A stretch of DNA of 64,000 nucleotides. Source: Pseudomonas sp. BN411. Its GTDB lineage: Bacteria; Pseudomonadota; Gammaproteobacteria; Pseudomonadales; Pseudomonadaceae. The notes under the pieces are model-generated. The model saw nothing but the letters and a program-made list of their open reading frames with translations, made no database searches and was not told the DNA's origin. The DNA lies in the NCBI RefSeq assembly GCF_029871235.1, contig NZ_SSOM01000014.1, positions 17,306 through 81,305 on the forward strand. The letters run 5' to 3'. The translations under genes were made by a program, and so were the position numbers. Positions 8,307 through 19,328 of this stretch are shown in pieces; positions within the stretch are counted from its first letter, which is position 1; each line of letters opens with the position of its first letter.

Positions 8307-8636
8307 TCAGCTTACGCGCTGGGCTTGCACCAGACGGTCGGCACCACCTTCGGCGATGCGGCTGGCGCCGGTGCGGTCGGAACCGCCTTCGGCGATGCGG
8401 TTGGCGCCGGTGCGGTCGGACCCACCTTCAGCGATGCGGTTGGCGCCGGTGCGGTCGGAACCACCTTCGGCGATGCGGTTGGCGCCGGTGCGGTCGGAAC
8501 CACCTTCTGCAACGCGATCCAGCACCATGTAGCCTTCAGCGACAACCGGCTCGATGGTCTGGGAGGAGGACGGCAGAGCGAAAACAAAGCTGCTCAGGGT
8601 AGCGATGAACAGTGCGGCGATGGCTTGAGTTTTCAT
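8307..8636 (-). CDS. Secreted small protein with 13-residue tandem repeats
   Basis: 109 residues. Residues 1-20 are a Sec signal peptide (MKTQAIAALF..., cleavage after FA). From about residue 41 the consensus RVAEGGSDRTGAN repeats four times nearly perfectly and then degenerates; the repeats are rich in Gly, Asp, Arg and Glu. Similar short repeat proteins occur in pseudomonads but I know no established function. It stands alone: a promoter region lies upstream and its own terminator downstream. The near-identical DNA repeats suggest recent unit duplication. The reading frame is supported by the signal peptide, stop and terminator. Confidence 0.75.
   Translation of the reverse strand: MKTQAIAALFIATLSSFVFALPSSSQTIEPVVAEGYMVLDRVAEGGSDRTGANRIAEGGSDRTGANRIAEGGSDRTGANRIAEGGSDRTGASRIAEGGADRLVQAQRVS
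8322..8516 (-). repeat. 39-bp tandem repeats inside the secreted repeat-protein gene
   Basis: About five in-frame 39-base units encode the 13-residue repeat. Units differ by only a few bases, so copy number could vary between strains. Confidence 0.85.
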
Positions 8637-8871
8637 GATCTGGGCTCCTCGAAGGGGGACTGGAAACTGGGTACGGAGCCAATCTTACGGATGGGGGGAT
8701 GATTAAAAAGTGATCACGCCCGATAGAGACCATCAACGCCGTTGATGGTTGGCTAAATCCTTTTGTATCAATGACTTGTGCTTTTTTGCTCAACGGTAGA
8801 TGGGCGAACCAGACTCCGCTGGTGGACCGATGGAGCGTGGTCCACCCTACGAAAGCGCCCGAACGCAGAAA

Positions 8872-8902
8872 AAGAAAACGGCCCGCGAGGGGCCGTTTCT
8901 TG
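8872..8902 (-). terminator. Terminator of the braCDEFG operon
   Basis: Stem AACGGCCC-CTCG-CGGGCCGTT on the minus strand followed by TTCTTTTTC, immediately after the braG stop at 8916. Confidence 0.75.
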
Positions 8903-8915
8903 TACAGCGAGGTCG

Positions 8916-9617
8916 TTAGCCGCCGAGGTAGGCGTCGCGGACCTTGGGGTCGTTGAGCAGGTCGTCGCCGCTGCCCTGCATGACGATGCGTCCGTTCTCC
9001 AGCACGTAGCCACGGTCGGCCAGCTTGAGCGCCTGGTTGGCGTTCTGCTCCACCAGGAAGACGGTTACGCCGTCCTTACGCAGCTGTTCGATGATGTCGA
9101 AGATCTGCTGGATGATGATGGGCGCCAGACCCAGGGACGGCTCGTCGAGCAGCAGCAGCTTGGGCTTGCTCATCAGCGCACGGCCGATGGCGAGCATCTG
9201 CTGTTCGCCGCCGGACATGGTGCCGGCGCGCTGCTCGAAACGCTCCTTCAGGCGCGGGAACAGGTGCAGCACCTTGTCCATTTGCTCCTGGTAGTCGCCC
9301 TTTTCGGTGAAGAAGCCGCCCATGGCCAGGTTCTCTTCGACGGTCAGGCGGGCGAACACGCGGCGGCCTTCCGGCACGACGGCGATGCTCTTGCGCATGA
9401 TGTCGTAGGACTCCCGGCCAACCAGCTCTTCGCCTTCATAGCGAATGCTGCCGCTGGCCGCGCGCGGCGAGCCGCAGAGGGTCATCAGCAGAGTCGACTT
9501 ACCGGCGCCGTTGGCACCGATCAGGGTGACGATCTCGCCTTTCTTCACATCCATGCTGACGCTGTGCAGCGCCTGGATCTTGCCGTAGAAGGTGGAAACC
9601 TTGTCGAAAGTAAGCAT
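8916..9617 (-). CDS. braG: Branched-chain amino acid ABC importer ATPase BraG (LivF)
   Basis: 233-residue cytoplasmic ATPase that pairs with BraF to drive Leu/Ile/Val (and Ala/Thr) uptake. Walker A GANGAGKST at 34-42, signature MSGGEQQ at 134-140, Walker B LLLLDEP at 154-160. Last gene of a five-gene operon and three bases after braF. Length equals the family standard. Confidence 0.95.
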   Translation of the reverse strand: MLTFDKVSTFYGKIQALHSVSMDVKKGEIVTLIGANGAGKSTLLMTLCGSPRAASGSIRYEGEELVGRESYDIMRKSIAVVPEGRRVFARLTVEENLAMGGFFTEKGDYQEQMDKVLHLFPRLKERFEQRAGTMSGGEQQMLAIGRALMSKPKLLLLDEPSLGLAPIIIQQIFDIIEQLRKDGVTVFLVEQNANQALKLADRGYVLENGRIVMQGSGDDLLNDPKVRDAYLGG

Positions 9618-9620
9618 GGC

Positions 9621-10384
9621 TCAGGCCTCCCCCAGATAGGCTTTGATCACGTCGGGGTTGTTGCGGATCTGCTCCGGCGTGCCGTCGGCCAGGGGGGTGC
9701 CCTGGTTGATCACATAGATGTGGTCGGAAATGCTCATCACCAGCTTCATGTCGTGCTCGATCAGCAGCACGGTCACGTTGTGCTCGTTGCGCAGCATGGC
9801 GATCAGCGCCTTGAGGTCGTCGGTCTCTTTCGGGTTGAGACCAGCGGCCGGCTCGTCGAGCATGAGGATGCGCGGGCGCGTCATCATGCAGCGGGCGATT
9901 TCCAGGCGACGTTGCTGACCGTAGGCCAGGGTGCCAGCCGGGCGGTTGGCGAAGTCGGTCAGGTTGACCTTCTCCAGCCAGTGGGCGGCGTAGTCCATGG
10001 CCTCGCGTTCGCTCTTGCGGAAGCCCGGAGTCTTCAAGAGGCCGGCGAGGAAGTTGGTATTGAGGTGGCGATGCTGGGCGACCAGCAGGTTCTCCACCGC
10101 AGTCATTTCCTTGAACAGGCGGACGTTCTGGAAGGTCCGCACCACGCCCTTGCGAGCGATCTTGTGGCCCGGCAGGGCTTCGATCTGCTCGCCATCGAGG
10201 CGGATGCTGCCGGAGGTCGGCTGGTAGAAGCCGGTCAGGCAGTTGAACACGGTGGTCTTGCCGGCGCCGTTCGGGCCGATCATGGAGACGACTTGTTTTT
10301 CCTGAACGGTCAGACCCACCCCGTTGACGGCCAACAGGCCGCCGAAGCGCATGGTGAGACCGCTTACTTCGAGAATCGCGCGGC

Positions 10385-10388
<4 letters not shown>
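9621..10388 (-). CDS. braF: Branched-chain amino acid ABC importer ATPase BraF (LivG)
   Basis: 255-residue second ATPase of the importer. Walker [10 protein letters not shown] at 38-46, LivG-type signature [13 protein letters not shown], Walker [14 protein letters not shown], and the C-terminal [10 protein letters not shown]-loop. Overlaps the end of braE by four bases, so translation is probably coupled. Confidence 0.95.
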
Positions 10389-12561
<2,173 letters not shown>

Positions 12562-12631
12562 TCCCTAACTCCTCGGGCATCACGAAAAGCGGCGCTTGTG
12601 GCGCAGCGGAGCCCGTAAAACACGGATAAAC

Positions 12632-12659
12632 AAAGCCCACTGCCTAAGCAGTGGGCTTT
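12632..12659 (-). terminator. Intra-operon hairpin between braC and braD
   Basis: Perfect stem AAAGCCCACTGC-TTAG-GCAGTGGGCTTT, followed on the minus strand by GTTTATCC. It looks like a partial terminator: most transcripts would stop after braC, giving excess binding protein, with read-through into braDEFG. Confidence 0.7.
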
Positions 12660-12676
12660 GCGTTCAGGCGGGAAGC

Positions 12677-13798
12677 TTATTTAGCTTCGGTCTTGGTGCC
12701 GTCCTTGTGCCACTCGTAAACCACGAAGCTGAAGTCCTTCAGATCGCCCTTCTCGTCGAAGGCCAGGTTACCGGTCGGGGTTTCGAACGAGTTGGCGCGC
12801 AGGGCAGCTGCGACCTTGGCGGTGTCGTCTGCGCCGGCTTTGGTGATGCCGTCGGCGATGACTTTCACAGCGGCGTAAGCCGGGAACACGAACGGACCGC
12901 TCGGGTCTTCGTTCTTGGCCTTGAAGGCATCTACCAGGGCCTGGTTCTTCGGATCCTGGTCGAAGGACTTCGGCAGGGTTACCAGCAGGCCTTCGGAAGC
13001 CGGGCCAGCGATGGCGGACAGTTCCTTGTTGCCTACGCCTTCCGGACCCATGAAGCGGACCTTCAGACCTTTTTCAGCCGACTGGCGCAGCAGCAGGCCC
13101 AGTTCCGGGTGGTAGCCGCCGTAGTAGACGAAGTCCACTCCGCTCTGCTTCAGCTTGGCAACGATGGTGGAGAAGTCCTTGTCGCCGGCGTTGATGCCTT
13201 CGAACAGCGGAACCTTGATGCCTTTGGCTTCCAGGGTCTGCTTCACGGCAGTGGCGATGCCTTCGCCGTACTGCTGCTTGTCGTGGATGACGGCAACGGC
13301 CTTCGGCTTGACGTGGTCAGCGATGAAGTTGCCGGCGGTCGGGCCCTGCAGGCTGTCGAGGCCGATGGTGCGGAACACCAGCTGGTAACCGCGGGAGGTG
13401 ATGTCCGGGCTGGTGGAAGCCGCGGTGATCATCAGGACGCCTTCGTCTTCATAGATGTCGGACGCAGGCTGGGTGGAGCTGGAGCAGAGGTGGCCAACCA
13501 CGTAGTGAATACCGTCGTTGACGATCTTGTTGGCTACGGCGACGGCCTGTTTCGGATCGCATGCGTCGTCATACACCACGCCTTCGAGCTGAGCGCCGTT
13601 CACCCCGCCGGCCTTGTTGATCTGCTCGATCGCCATCTTGGCGCCAATGAATTGCATCTCACCGTACTGGGCAACCGCACCGGTCACCGGACCTGCCAGG
13701 GCGATCTTGATGGTGTCAGCTGCTACGGAGTAGCTGGCGACACCGGCCAGAGCCATGGCGGCGAACAGTTTGGAAATCTGCTTGGTAGCCTTGTTCAT
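12677..13798 (-). CDS. braC: Branched-chain amino acid-binding protein BraC (LivJ/K)
   Basis: 373-residue periplasmic binding protein of the high-affinity Leu/Ile/Val/Ala/Thr importer. Signal peptide of about 26 residues ending in ...SYSVAA. The mature protein starts DTIKIALAGPVTGAVAQYG, the family-6 periplasmic binding signature, and keeps the two Cys expected for a disulfide (YDDACDP, GHLCSS). First gene of the operon, with a ~300-base leader region upstream. Confidence 0.96.
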   Translation of the reverse strand: MNKATKQISKLFAAMALAGVASYSVAADTIKIALAGPVTGAVAQYGEMQFIGAKMAIEQINKAGGVNGAQLEGVVYDDACDPKQAVAVANKIVNDGIHYVVGHLCSSSTQPASDIYEDEGVLMITAASTSPDITSRGYQLVFRTIGLDSLQGPTAGNFIADHVKPKAVAVIHDKQQYGEGIATAVKQTLEAKGIKVPLFEGINAGDKDFSTIVAKLKQSGVDFVYYGGYHPELGLLLRQSAEKGLKVRFMGPEGVGNKELSAIAGPASEGLLVTLPKSFDQDPKNQALVDAFKAKNEDPSGPFVFPAYAAVKVIADGITKAGADDTAKVAAALRANSFETPTGNLAFDEKGDLKDFSFVVYEWHKDGTKTEAK

Positions 13799-14101
13799 AG
13801 TGCTCCACTCTTGTGTTTTTCGTTGTTGTTGTCCTGTTTGCCGGAGCTACGGGACAGGGAGTTGCACCCCGCCAACACCCCCCGGCAACTGTACCGGAAC
13901 AGTGTAGATTGCTGATTTACGGCTTGAAAAGTCAGGTTTTGATGGCGGAATGATCTTGTGTCGCTTAATCGAAACAAACGTATAGAAATACGGCGTGTCT
14001 CGTGAGTGGCTGGCAACGTCAAGACAGGCTTGTCTGAATGTTGACCGACGCTATCATTGCGCCCCCCAATCCATTCGTTACCAACCAACACAAAACAAGC
14101 C
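13799..14101. other. Divergent regulatory gap between braC and the DUF2288 gene
   Basis: About 300 bases serve both genes. A central AT-rich part (roughly 13905-14000) is the likeliest promoter zone. I found no clear -35/-10 pair, operator palindrome or extra reading frame. Confidence 0.5.
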
Positions 14102-14419
14102 ATGAACGACAACGCTAGCACCCTCTATGCCAAGCTGCTCGGCGAAACCGCCGCCATCACCTGGGAAGAGCTGCAGCCCTTCTTCGCCCGTGGCGCGCTG
14201 CTCTGGGTGGAAGGCGCCGAAGACCTGGTGGGCGTGGCACTGGCCGTGGCCGAAGACGACAAGGCCCGGATATCGGCCCTGCTGGCCGCCGGCAAACTGA
14301 GCAAGGTCGAGGAAGACCGTGCCCAGGACCTGCTGGCGCGCGACCCGAAACTCTGGGCTGTAGTGGTAGCCCCCTGGGTACTGATCCAGGAGCGGGACGA
14401 GGCGCCTACCCGTCACTGA
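14102..14419 (+). CDS. DUF2288 family protein
   Basis: 105-residue acidic cytoplasmic protein of unknown function. It is mostly helical in appearance, with TWEELQPFFARGALLWVEG near the start and a C-terminal WAVVVAPWVLIQERD, both typical of DUF2288. The ATG at 14102 is preferred over upstream in-frame codons because the conserved sequence begins after it. Single gene; neighbours give no functional clue. Confidence 0.8.
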   Translation: MNDNASTLYAKLLGETAAITWEELQPFFARGALLWVEGAEDLVGVALAVAEDDKARISALLAAGKLSKVEEDRAQDLLARDPKLWAVVVAPWVLIQERDEAPTRH

Positions 14420-14566
14420 CGGAGCGCCCGAATGGAGGCCAGGGAAGGCGTCCAGAAGTGTGCCGGCCGCCTGATCGCGCACTGATCAGGAGCAACCGGC
14501 GAATCCGGTGTGGCGAGCTAGACTCAATCCACCTTCTTCATTTATTGACCAACAGGGAGCGTCATC

Positions 14567-14932
14567 ATGTTCGAACCAGGCCATGTACATCGGGCCAGCG
14601 TGCCCGGATTCCCAGGGCAGCAGTTCTCCATCGACCTTTATTACGAAGCGCGCCCTAATGCGAAAGAGGGCACCATGCTGCACTTCCGCATGGTGGGTGA
14701 TATCGACGGCAAGCAGTTCTCGGAAGAGTTCGAGATGCACCGTGATACGGCGTTCAATTTCGCCAGCATCATTTCCAAGGTGGCGATTAAGAATGGGCTG
14801 CACCCCAACACCACGCTGATCATGCGCAATCACAAGGAATACGACAAAATCTTCGAAGACATCCGCCGCATTCTCGGTGCCGAGCCGGGCGAGTCGGTGA
14901 ACTTCGACCATCTGGAGAAGGACGGTCTCTGA
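14567..14932 (+). CDS. DUF5064-like small protein
   Basis: 121-residue soluble protein without signal peptide or membrane segment. Sequence (MFEPGHVHRASVPGFPGQQF..., FNFASIISKVAIKNGLHPNT) fits the Pseudomonas DUF5064 group as I recall it; function unknown. Good ribosome site (AGGGAG) eight bases before the ATG. Stands alone between family A repeat and the DUF2288 gene. Confidence 0.7.
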   Translation: MFEPGHVHRASVPGFPGQQFSIDLYYEARPNAKEGTMLHFRMVGDIDGKQFSEEFEMHRDTAFNFASIISKVAIKNGLHPNTTLIMRNHKEYDKIFEDIRRILGAEPGESVNFDHLEKDGL

Positions 14933-14970
14933 CCGATTACCTGCCCAGGCAATTCAGCTTGGGCTCTTCT

Positions 14971-15068
14971 TGTGGGGGCGAATTCATTCGCAAAGGGCGG
15001 CAACGCTGCCCTGTGGATTTCGAAGGGCAGCCCTTCGGACCGCTAAACGATTGAAATCGCCCCCGCAG
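14971..15068. repeat. Intergenic palindromic repeat, family A
   Basis: TGTGGGGGCGAATTCATTCGC at the left and TTGAAATCGCCCCCGCA at the right enclose a second small palindrome (GAAGGGCAGCCCTTC). Lies downstream of both flanking genes (convergent position). Confidence 0.8.
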
Positions 15069-15078
15069 TTTTGCCTGC

Positions 15079-15843
15079 CTACGCGCTGACCCAGCGCTGG
15101 CGCATCCAGCCGCTCAAGGCATCCACGCCCAACACGAGCACCAGCATGGCGAGGATCACGCTGGCGGCCTGGGCTTCCTGGAACAGGGACAGGCTCATGT
15201 AGAGCATCTGTCCGAGACCTCCGGCACCAACGAAGCCCAGCACGCTGGCCATGCGGATGTTGTTCTCCCAGCGATAGAGCATGTAGGCCACCAGCTGCGG
15301 CCAGACCGCCGGCAGGGTGCCGTAGCAGAAGGCAGTGATGCGCCCACCACCGTTCAGGCGGATCGCTTCGGCCGGTTCCGCGGGGGTGTTTTCCAGGGCT
15401 TCGGCGAACAGCCGGCCCAGCACGCCAGCGGTATGCAGGGCGAGGGCCAGGGTGCCGGCGTTCGGGCCGAGGCCCGCCGCCAGCACCATCAACGCCGCCC
15501 AGACCAGCTCCGGCACGGCACGCAGGGCGTTGAGCACCAGCCTCGCGCCACCCTGGGCAGCGCCGCCGAAGCGGCCAGCGGCGGGTATGGCGAACGCCAT
15601 CCCCAGCAAGGCTGCCAGCAGGGTACCCAGTGCTGACATGGCGAGGGTTTCCAGGGCGCCCCAGCCAATGGCCGCAAGATGCGGGGCGGACAGGTCGGGC
15701 TTGAGGAAGCGCGCCGCGTAGCTGCCCATCTGTTGCAGGGCATCGCCACTGACGAGCGCGCCGAGATCGATACCCAGCCCTATAAAAGAAGCGATCACTG
15801 CCGCCAGCAGGGCGAGAAGCACCAGGATATTGCCCGGCTTCAC
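15079..15843 (-). CDS. PhnE-like ABC permease 2 of the putative selenate importer
   Basis: 254-residue inner-membrane permease, about six membrane segments, with the PhnE-type loop EAIRLNGGGRITAFCYGTLPAVWPQ in the EAA position and a C-terminal [13 protein letters not shown]. The start is taken as GTG at 15843 because it overlaps the upstream stop (GTGA) and is followed directly by the first hydrophobic segment. Last gene of a four-gene operon; paired with the 15840-16667 permease. Substrate inferred from the linked binding protein and selD/mnmH. Confidence 0.85.
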   Translation of the reverse strand: MKPGNILVLLALLAAVIASFIGLGIDLGALVSGDALQQMGSYAARFLKPDLSAPHLAAIGWGALETLAMSALGTLLAALLGMAFAIPAAGRFGGAAQGGARLVLNALRAVPELVWAALMVLAAGLGPNAGTLALALHTAGVLGRLFAEALENTPAEPAEAIRLNGGGRITAFCYGTLPAVWPQLVAYMLYRWENNIRMASVLGFVGAGGLGQMLYMSLSLFQEAQAASVILAMLVLVLGVDALSGWMRQRWVSA

Positions 15844-16667
15844 GCGAACCTCCCGCGCAGGAAGCGACTGAGCTGGTCGGCCAGCAAGACCAGGGCGAGG
15901 AAGGTCAGCAGCATGCTGGCCACTTCGCCACCGGCGAACATGCGCATGGACAGGTCCATCTGCTGGCCCAGGCCGCCGGCGCCGACGAAGCCCATCACCA
16001 CCGAGGCGCGTACCGCGCACTCCCAGCGGTAAACGGTGTAGGAAATCATCTCCGCCGCAGCAACGGGCAGCACGCCGTAGGCGAAGGCGGAAAGGCGCGG
16101 GCTACCGGCGGCAAGCAGGGCACGGGTGGGGCGTGGGTCGACGGATTCGAAGATTTCCGCATAGACCTTGCCGAGCATGCCGCTGTAGGTGATGGCGATG
16201 GCCAGCACCCCGGCAGTGGGGCCCAGGCCCACGGCGCGGACGAACAGCAGCGCCCAGACGATCTCCGGCACGCTGCGCAGGAAAATCAGCAGCCCGCGCA
16301 CCGGCCAGCGCAGGGCCTGCGCCCACCAGGCCGGGCGACCGCCGCGGTGCAGGGCGGACAGCGACAGCGCACGACTGGCCCAGAGGGAAGCGGGCAGGGC
16401 GATCAGCAATGCCAGGCTCATGCCGGCAGTGGCGATGGCCAGGGTTTCCAGGGTGGCGCGGCCCAGGAGAAGGAGGAATTCCTCGCCGTGCTCGGGAGGC
16501 CAGAAGGCGGAGAGGAACTGCCCCATGGTGCGGGCGTTGCCTTCATCCAGCAGGACGGCCGGGTTCAGCTCGCTCAGCTTCAGGCCGGGCCAGAGCAGCG
16601 CCAGGGCCAGCAGGGTGAGCAGCAGCCGGGGCAGCGCCGCAGGGTCGCGAGGAGAAGACTTCAGCAT
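15840..16667 (-). CDS. PhnE-like ABC permease 1 of the putative selenate importer
   Basis: 275-residue permease related to phosphonate/phosphite PhnE subunits. About six membrane segments; loop [25 protein letters not shown] occupies the ATPase-docking position and [13 protein letters not shown] is shared with the partner permease. Overlaps the ATPase gene by seven bases upstream and the second permease by four bases downstream, so all are co-translated. Confidence 0.87.
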   Translation of the reverse strand: MLKSSPRDPAALPRLLLTLLALALLWPGLKLSELNPAVLLDEGNARTMGQFLSAFWPPEHGEEFLLLLGRATLETLAIATAGMSLALLIALPASLWASRALSLSALHRGGRPAWWAQALRWPVRGLLIFLRSVPEIVWALLFVRAVGLGPTAGVLAIAITYSGMLGKVYAEIFESVDPRPTRALLAAGSPRLSAFAYGVLPVAAAEMISYTVYRWECAVRASVVMGFVGAGGLGQQMDLSMRMFAGGEVASMLLTFLALVLLADQLSRFLRGRFA

Positions 16668-17467
16668 CGCGGAATATGCAGTACGGGCGGCGCCACGGGC
16701 GGGGAGGACGGTAGGTCGCCGCGCAATTGCTCGTTGGCGTAGAGACTATCCAGATCGGCCTGAGTCACGGCCTCGCGGGGACGGTCGAAGGCGATGCGGC
16801 CATCCCGTACGCCGACGATGCGCGGGAAGTGCGCCAAGGCAAGCTCCACTGCGTGCAAGCTGGCGAGCAGGGTGACGCCACGACGGCTGGCATCGGCGCA
16901 GAGGACGCCGAGGGTGTGGTCGGCCAGGACCGGGTCCATGGCGGAAACAGGCTCGTCGGCGAGGATCAGTTCCGGCGTCTGGTAGAGCACGCGGGCGATG
17001 CCCACCCGCTGCAATTGGCCGCCGGAGAGTTGGTCGCAGCGCTCGAAGAGTTTTTCGGCCAGATCGAGCCGGGCCAGCGCGGCCTGGGCACCGGCTCCGT
17101 CCAGTGGATGCAGAAGGCTGAGCAGTCCCTTGGCCAGCGACCACTGGCCGAGCTTGCCGGCCAGCACGGCAGTGACTACCCGCTGGCGTGGTGGAAGCGG
17201 CGGGGCCTGGTGGACCAGGCCGATGCGTGCGCGCAGTCGCTGGCGTTCCCGCGCGGAGAGCGACCAGGGCGCTGCGCCGAGCAGCTGGAGCTGCCCGGAT
17301 GAGGGCTTCAGACTGGTGGCCAGCAGGCGCAGCAGACTGGTCTTGCCGGCACCGGACGGACCGATGATGGCGACCCGCTCGCCGTGGCCGACGTTCAGGT
17401 CGATGCCCCTGAGCGCCGGCTGGCCGTTGGCGTGGACCAGGTCCACGCCATGCAGCGACAGGCTCAC
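16661..17467 (-). CDS. PhnC-like ABC ATPase of the putative selenate importer
   Basis: 268-residue cytoplasmic ATPase. Walker [10 protein letters not shown] near residue 36, the Q-loop [13 protein letters not shown], signature [13 protein letters not shown], Walker [14 protein letters not shown] and the H-loop [10 protein letters not shown] place it in the PhnC class. GTG start shares a GTGA overlap with the binding-protein stop. The C-terminal tail after the H-loop is longer and less conserved. Confidence 0.88.
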   Translation of the reverse strand: MSLSLHGVDLVHANGQPALRGIDLNVGHGERVAIIGPSGAGKTSLLRLLATSLKPSSGQLQLLGAAPWSLSARERQRLRARIGLVHQAPPLPPRQRVVTAVLAGKLGQWSLAKGLLSLLHPLDGAGAQAALARLDLAEKLFERCDQLSGGQLQRVGIARVLYQTPELILADEPVSAMDPVLADHTLGVLCADASRRGVTLLASLHAVELALAHFPRIVGVRDGRIAFDRPREAVTQADLDSLYANEQLRGDLPSSPPVAPPVLHIPRC

Positions 17468-18315
17468 TTCAAGAGGCCGGCCGAGCGTGCGGCTTCCTCG
17501 ATGCCCTGGTAGTTCTCGGGCTTGGTCGGAATGAAGCGGCTGGCGGCCTGCAGATCGAGGATCGCCTTGTGCTCCGGGTTGGCCGGGTCGAGGGCGAGGA
17601 AGGCCTGCTTGATCTTCTCGGCCAAGGCCGGGTCGAGGGTGCCACGCACGGTCCAGTTGTAGTCGTAGTAGGTCGGGGTGGTGGCGAAGACTTTCACCTT
17701 GCCGGTGTCGACCTTGCCGGCGTCCACCAGCTTCTGCCAGACGCTGGCGTTCAGCACGCCGCCGTCCACCTTGCCGGCCTGGACCCAGGCCACGGTGGCG
17801 TCGTGGGCGCCGGAGTAGGCGACGCGGGAGAAGAACTGCTCGGGCACGATGCCGTCCTTCTGCATGAAGTAGCGCGGCATCAGGCTGCCGGAGGTGGAGG
17901 ACACGGAACCGAAGGCGAAGGTCTTGCCCTTGAGGTCCTGCAGGGACTTCACCGCCGGGTCGGCGCTGATGAATTTGCTGGTGAACTTCTCGTCCTGCTC
18001 ACGCTGCACCAGCGGAATGGCGTTGCCGGTCTTCAGGCGGGTCTGGACGAAGGTGAAGCCGCCGAGCCAGGCCATGTCCAGGCGGTCGGCCGCCAGGGAT
18101 TCGACCACGGCGGCGTAATCGGCCACGGGAACGAACTCCACCTTCATGCCCAGTTGCTGCTCGAGGTAGGCACCAAGCGGCTTGAACTTGCGCAGCAGTT
18201 CGGTGGGGGCTTCATCAGGAATGGCCGATACCTTGAGAACGTCGGCGGCCTGGGAGACGACTGCGGAAACGGACAGGGCAATGCCAGCCACGAGGGCGAG
18301 AGAGCGTTTGATCAT
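17464..18315 (-). CDS. PhnD-like periplasmic binding protein, putative selenate-binding
   Basis: 283 residues with a 23-residue signal peptide ([11 protein letters not shown]...SQAADV). The mature protein shows PhnD features ([47 protein letters not shown]). The segment [14 protein letters not shown] and its position beside selD and mnmH match the group named putative selenate ABC transporter substrate-binding protein (TIGR04553, from memory). First gene of the minus-strand operon, divergent from the set that carries selD. Selenate/selenite specificity is a context inference; a phosphonate-like ligand is the alternative. Confidence 0.8.
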   Translation of the reverse strand: MIKRSLALVAGIALSVSAVVSQAADVLKVSAIPDEAPTELLRKFKPLGAYLEQQLGMKVEFVPVADYAAVVESLAADRLDMAWLGGFTFVQTRLKTGNAIPLVQREQDEKFTSKFISADPAVKSLQDLKGKTFAFGSVSSTSGSLMPRYFMQKDGIVPEQFFSRVAYSGAHDATVAWVQAGKVDGGVLNASVWQKLVDAGKVDTGKVKVFATTPTYYDYNWTVRGTLDPALAEKIKQAFLALDPANPEHKAILDLQAASRFIPTKPENYQGIEEAARSAGLLK

Positions 18316-18440
18316 GGGATTCTCCGGTTCAATAGCGGAAAAGGCAGGCGGATTATAGTGAGCGCCAAGGGGCTTGGTAGCTTCATGTTGCTGCCCACGC
18401 GTTTAAGATGTGCGTTTCGCCAACTGTCTGGAGTCTCGGC

Positions 18441-19328
18441 ATGACCGATTCCCTGCCTTCCATTGCTTTTGCCGGCATTGGCCTGATGGGCCTGCCGATG
18501 ACCCGCCGCCTGCTGGCTGCGGGTTTTCCGCTGACTGTTTGGAACCGTTCCCCGGAGAAATGCGCGCCGCTGCTGGAGCAGGGTGCCCATCGCGTGAAGA
18601 TCCCGGCCGAGCTCTGTGCCGAGGCGGATATCGTCATGCTCTGCCTGGCCGATACCCGTGTGGTGCGCAAGGTGGTGTTCGGTGAGGGCGGGATAGTCGA
18701 AGGCGCGAAACCGGGCCAGTTGCTGGTGGACTTCTCCAGCCTGGAACCGGCGGCCACCCGCGAAATGGCGGCCGAGCTGGAGGCCCGGACCGGCATGCGC
18801 TGGATGGATGCCCCGGTATCCGGCGGCACACCCGGCGCCGAGGCCGGCACGCTGGCGATCATGGCCGGCGGCCATGCAGAGGACGTGGAGCGGGTACGGC
18901 CGATCCTCGCCCACCTGGGCCAGCGCCTGACCCGCATGGGCGGGGTAGGGGCCGGCCAGGTGACCAAGGTGTGCAACCAGATGATCGTGGCCTGCAATGC
19001 CTTGGTGATTGCCGAAGTGGTGGCCCTGGCGGAAAAGGCCGGTGTGGATGCCAGCCTGATCGCTCCGGCTCTGGCGGGCGGCTTCGCCGACTCCAAGCCC
19101 TTGCAGATCCTCGGGCCGCAGATGGCCGAGAGCCGCTTCGAACCCATCAAATGGCACGTGCGCACTCTGTTGAAGGACCTGGATACCGCCGTCCGCCTGT
19201 CCCGTGAACACGACTCGGCAACACCGCTCAGCGGCCTGGCTGCGCAGTTGATGCGCCTGCACGGCAGTCAGGGCAATCTGGAACGTGATCCGGCTACTCT
19301 GGTGGAAATGTACCGGGAGGATCTCTGA
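18441..19328 (+). CDS. NAD(P)-dependent beta-hydroxyacid dehydrogenase, tartronate-semialdehyde-reductase-like
   Basis: 295-residue enzyme of the 3-hydroxyisobutyrate / tartronate semialdehyde reductase family. Dinucleotide loop GIGLMGLPM near residue 12, substrate loop DAPVSGGTPGAEAGTL, and catalytic Lys in GAGQVTKVCNQ. The ATG at 18441 fits the family N-terminus. Overlaps the isomerase-like gene by one base (TGATG). In glyoxylate pathways such a reductase works with hydroxypyruvate isomerase and glyoxylate carboligase, but no carboligase gene is present here; selD and mnmH follow instead. Confidence 0.87.
   Translation: MTDSLPSIAFAGIGLMGLPMTRRLLAAGFPLTVWNRSPEKCAPLLEQGAHRVKIPAELCAEADIVMLCLADTRVVRKVVFGEGGIVEGAKPGQLLVDFSSLEPAATREMAAELEARTGMRWMDAPVSGGTPGAEAGTLAIMAGGHAEDVERVRPILAHLGQRLTRMGGVGAGQVTKVCNQMIVACNALVIAEVVALAEKAGVDASLIAPALAGGFADSKPLQILGPQMAESRFEPIKWHVRTLLKDLDTAVRLSREHDSATPLSGLAAQLMRLHGSQGNLERDPATLVEMYREDL

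Noticed and set aside
8322..8516. Possible CRISPR array
   Set aside because: The 39-base units are directly adjacent, have no unique spacers and are in frame within a secreted protein gene; no cas genes nearby.
14420..14566. tRNA or small RNA in a palindrome-containing gap (CTGATCGCGCACTGATCAG)
   Set aside because: No cloverleaf, T-loop sequence or terminator; only a short dyad is present.
15079..18315. Phosphonate or phosphite importer (PhnCDE)
   Set aside because: No C-P lyase, phosphonatase or ptxD gene is nearby, and selD and mnmH are; the phosphonate role is kept only as an alternative.
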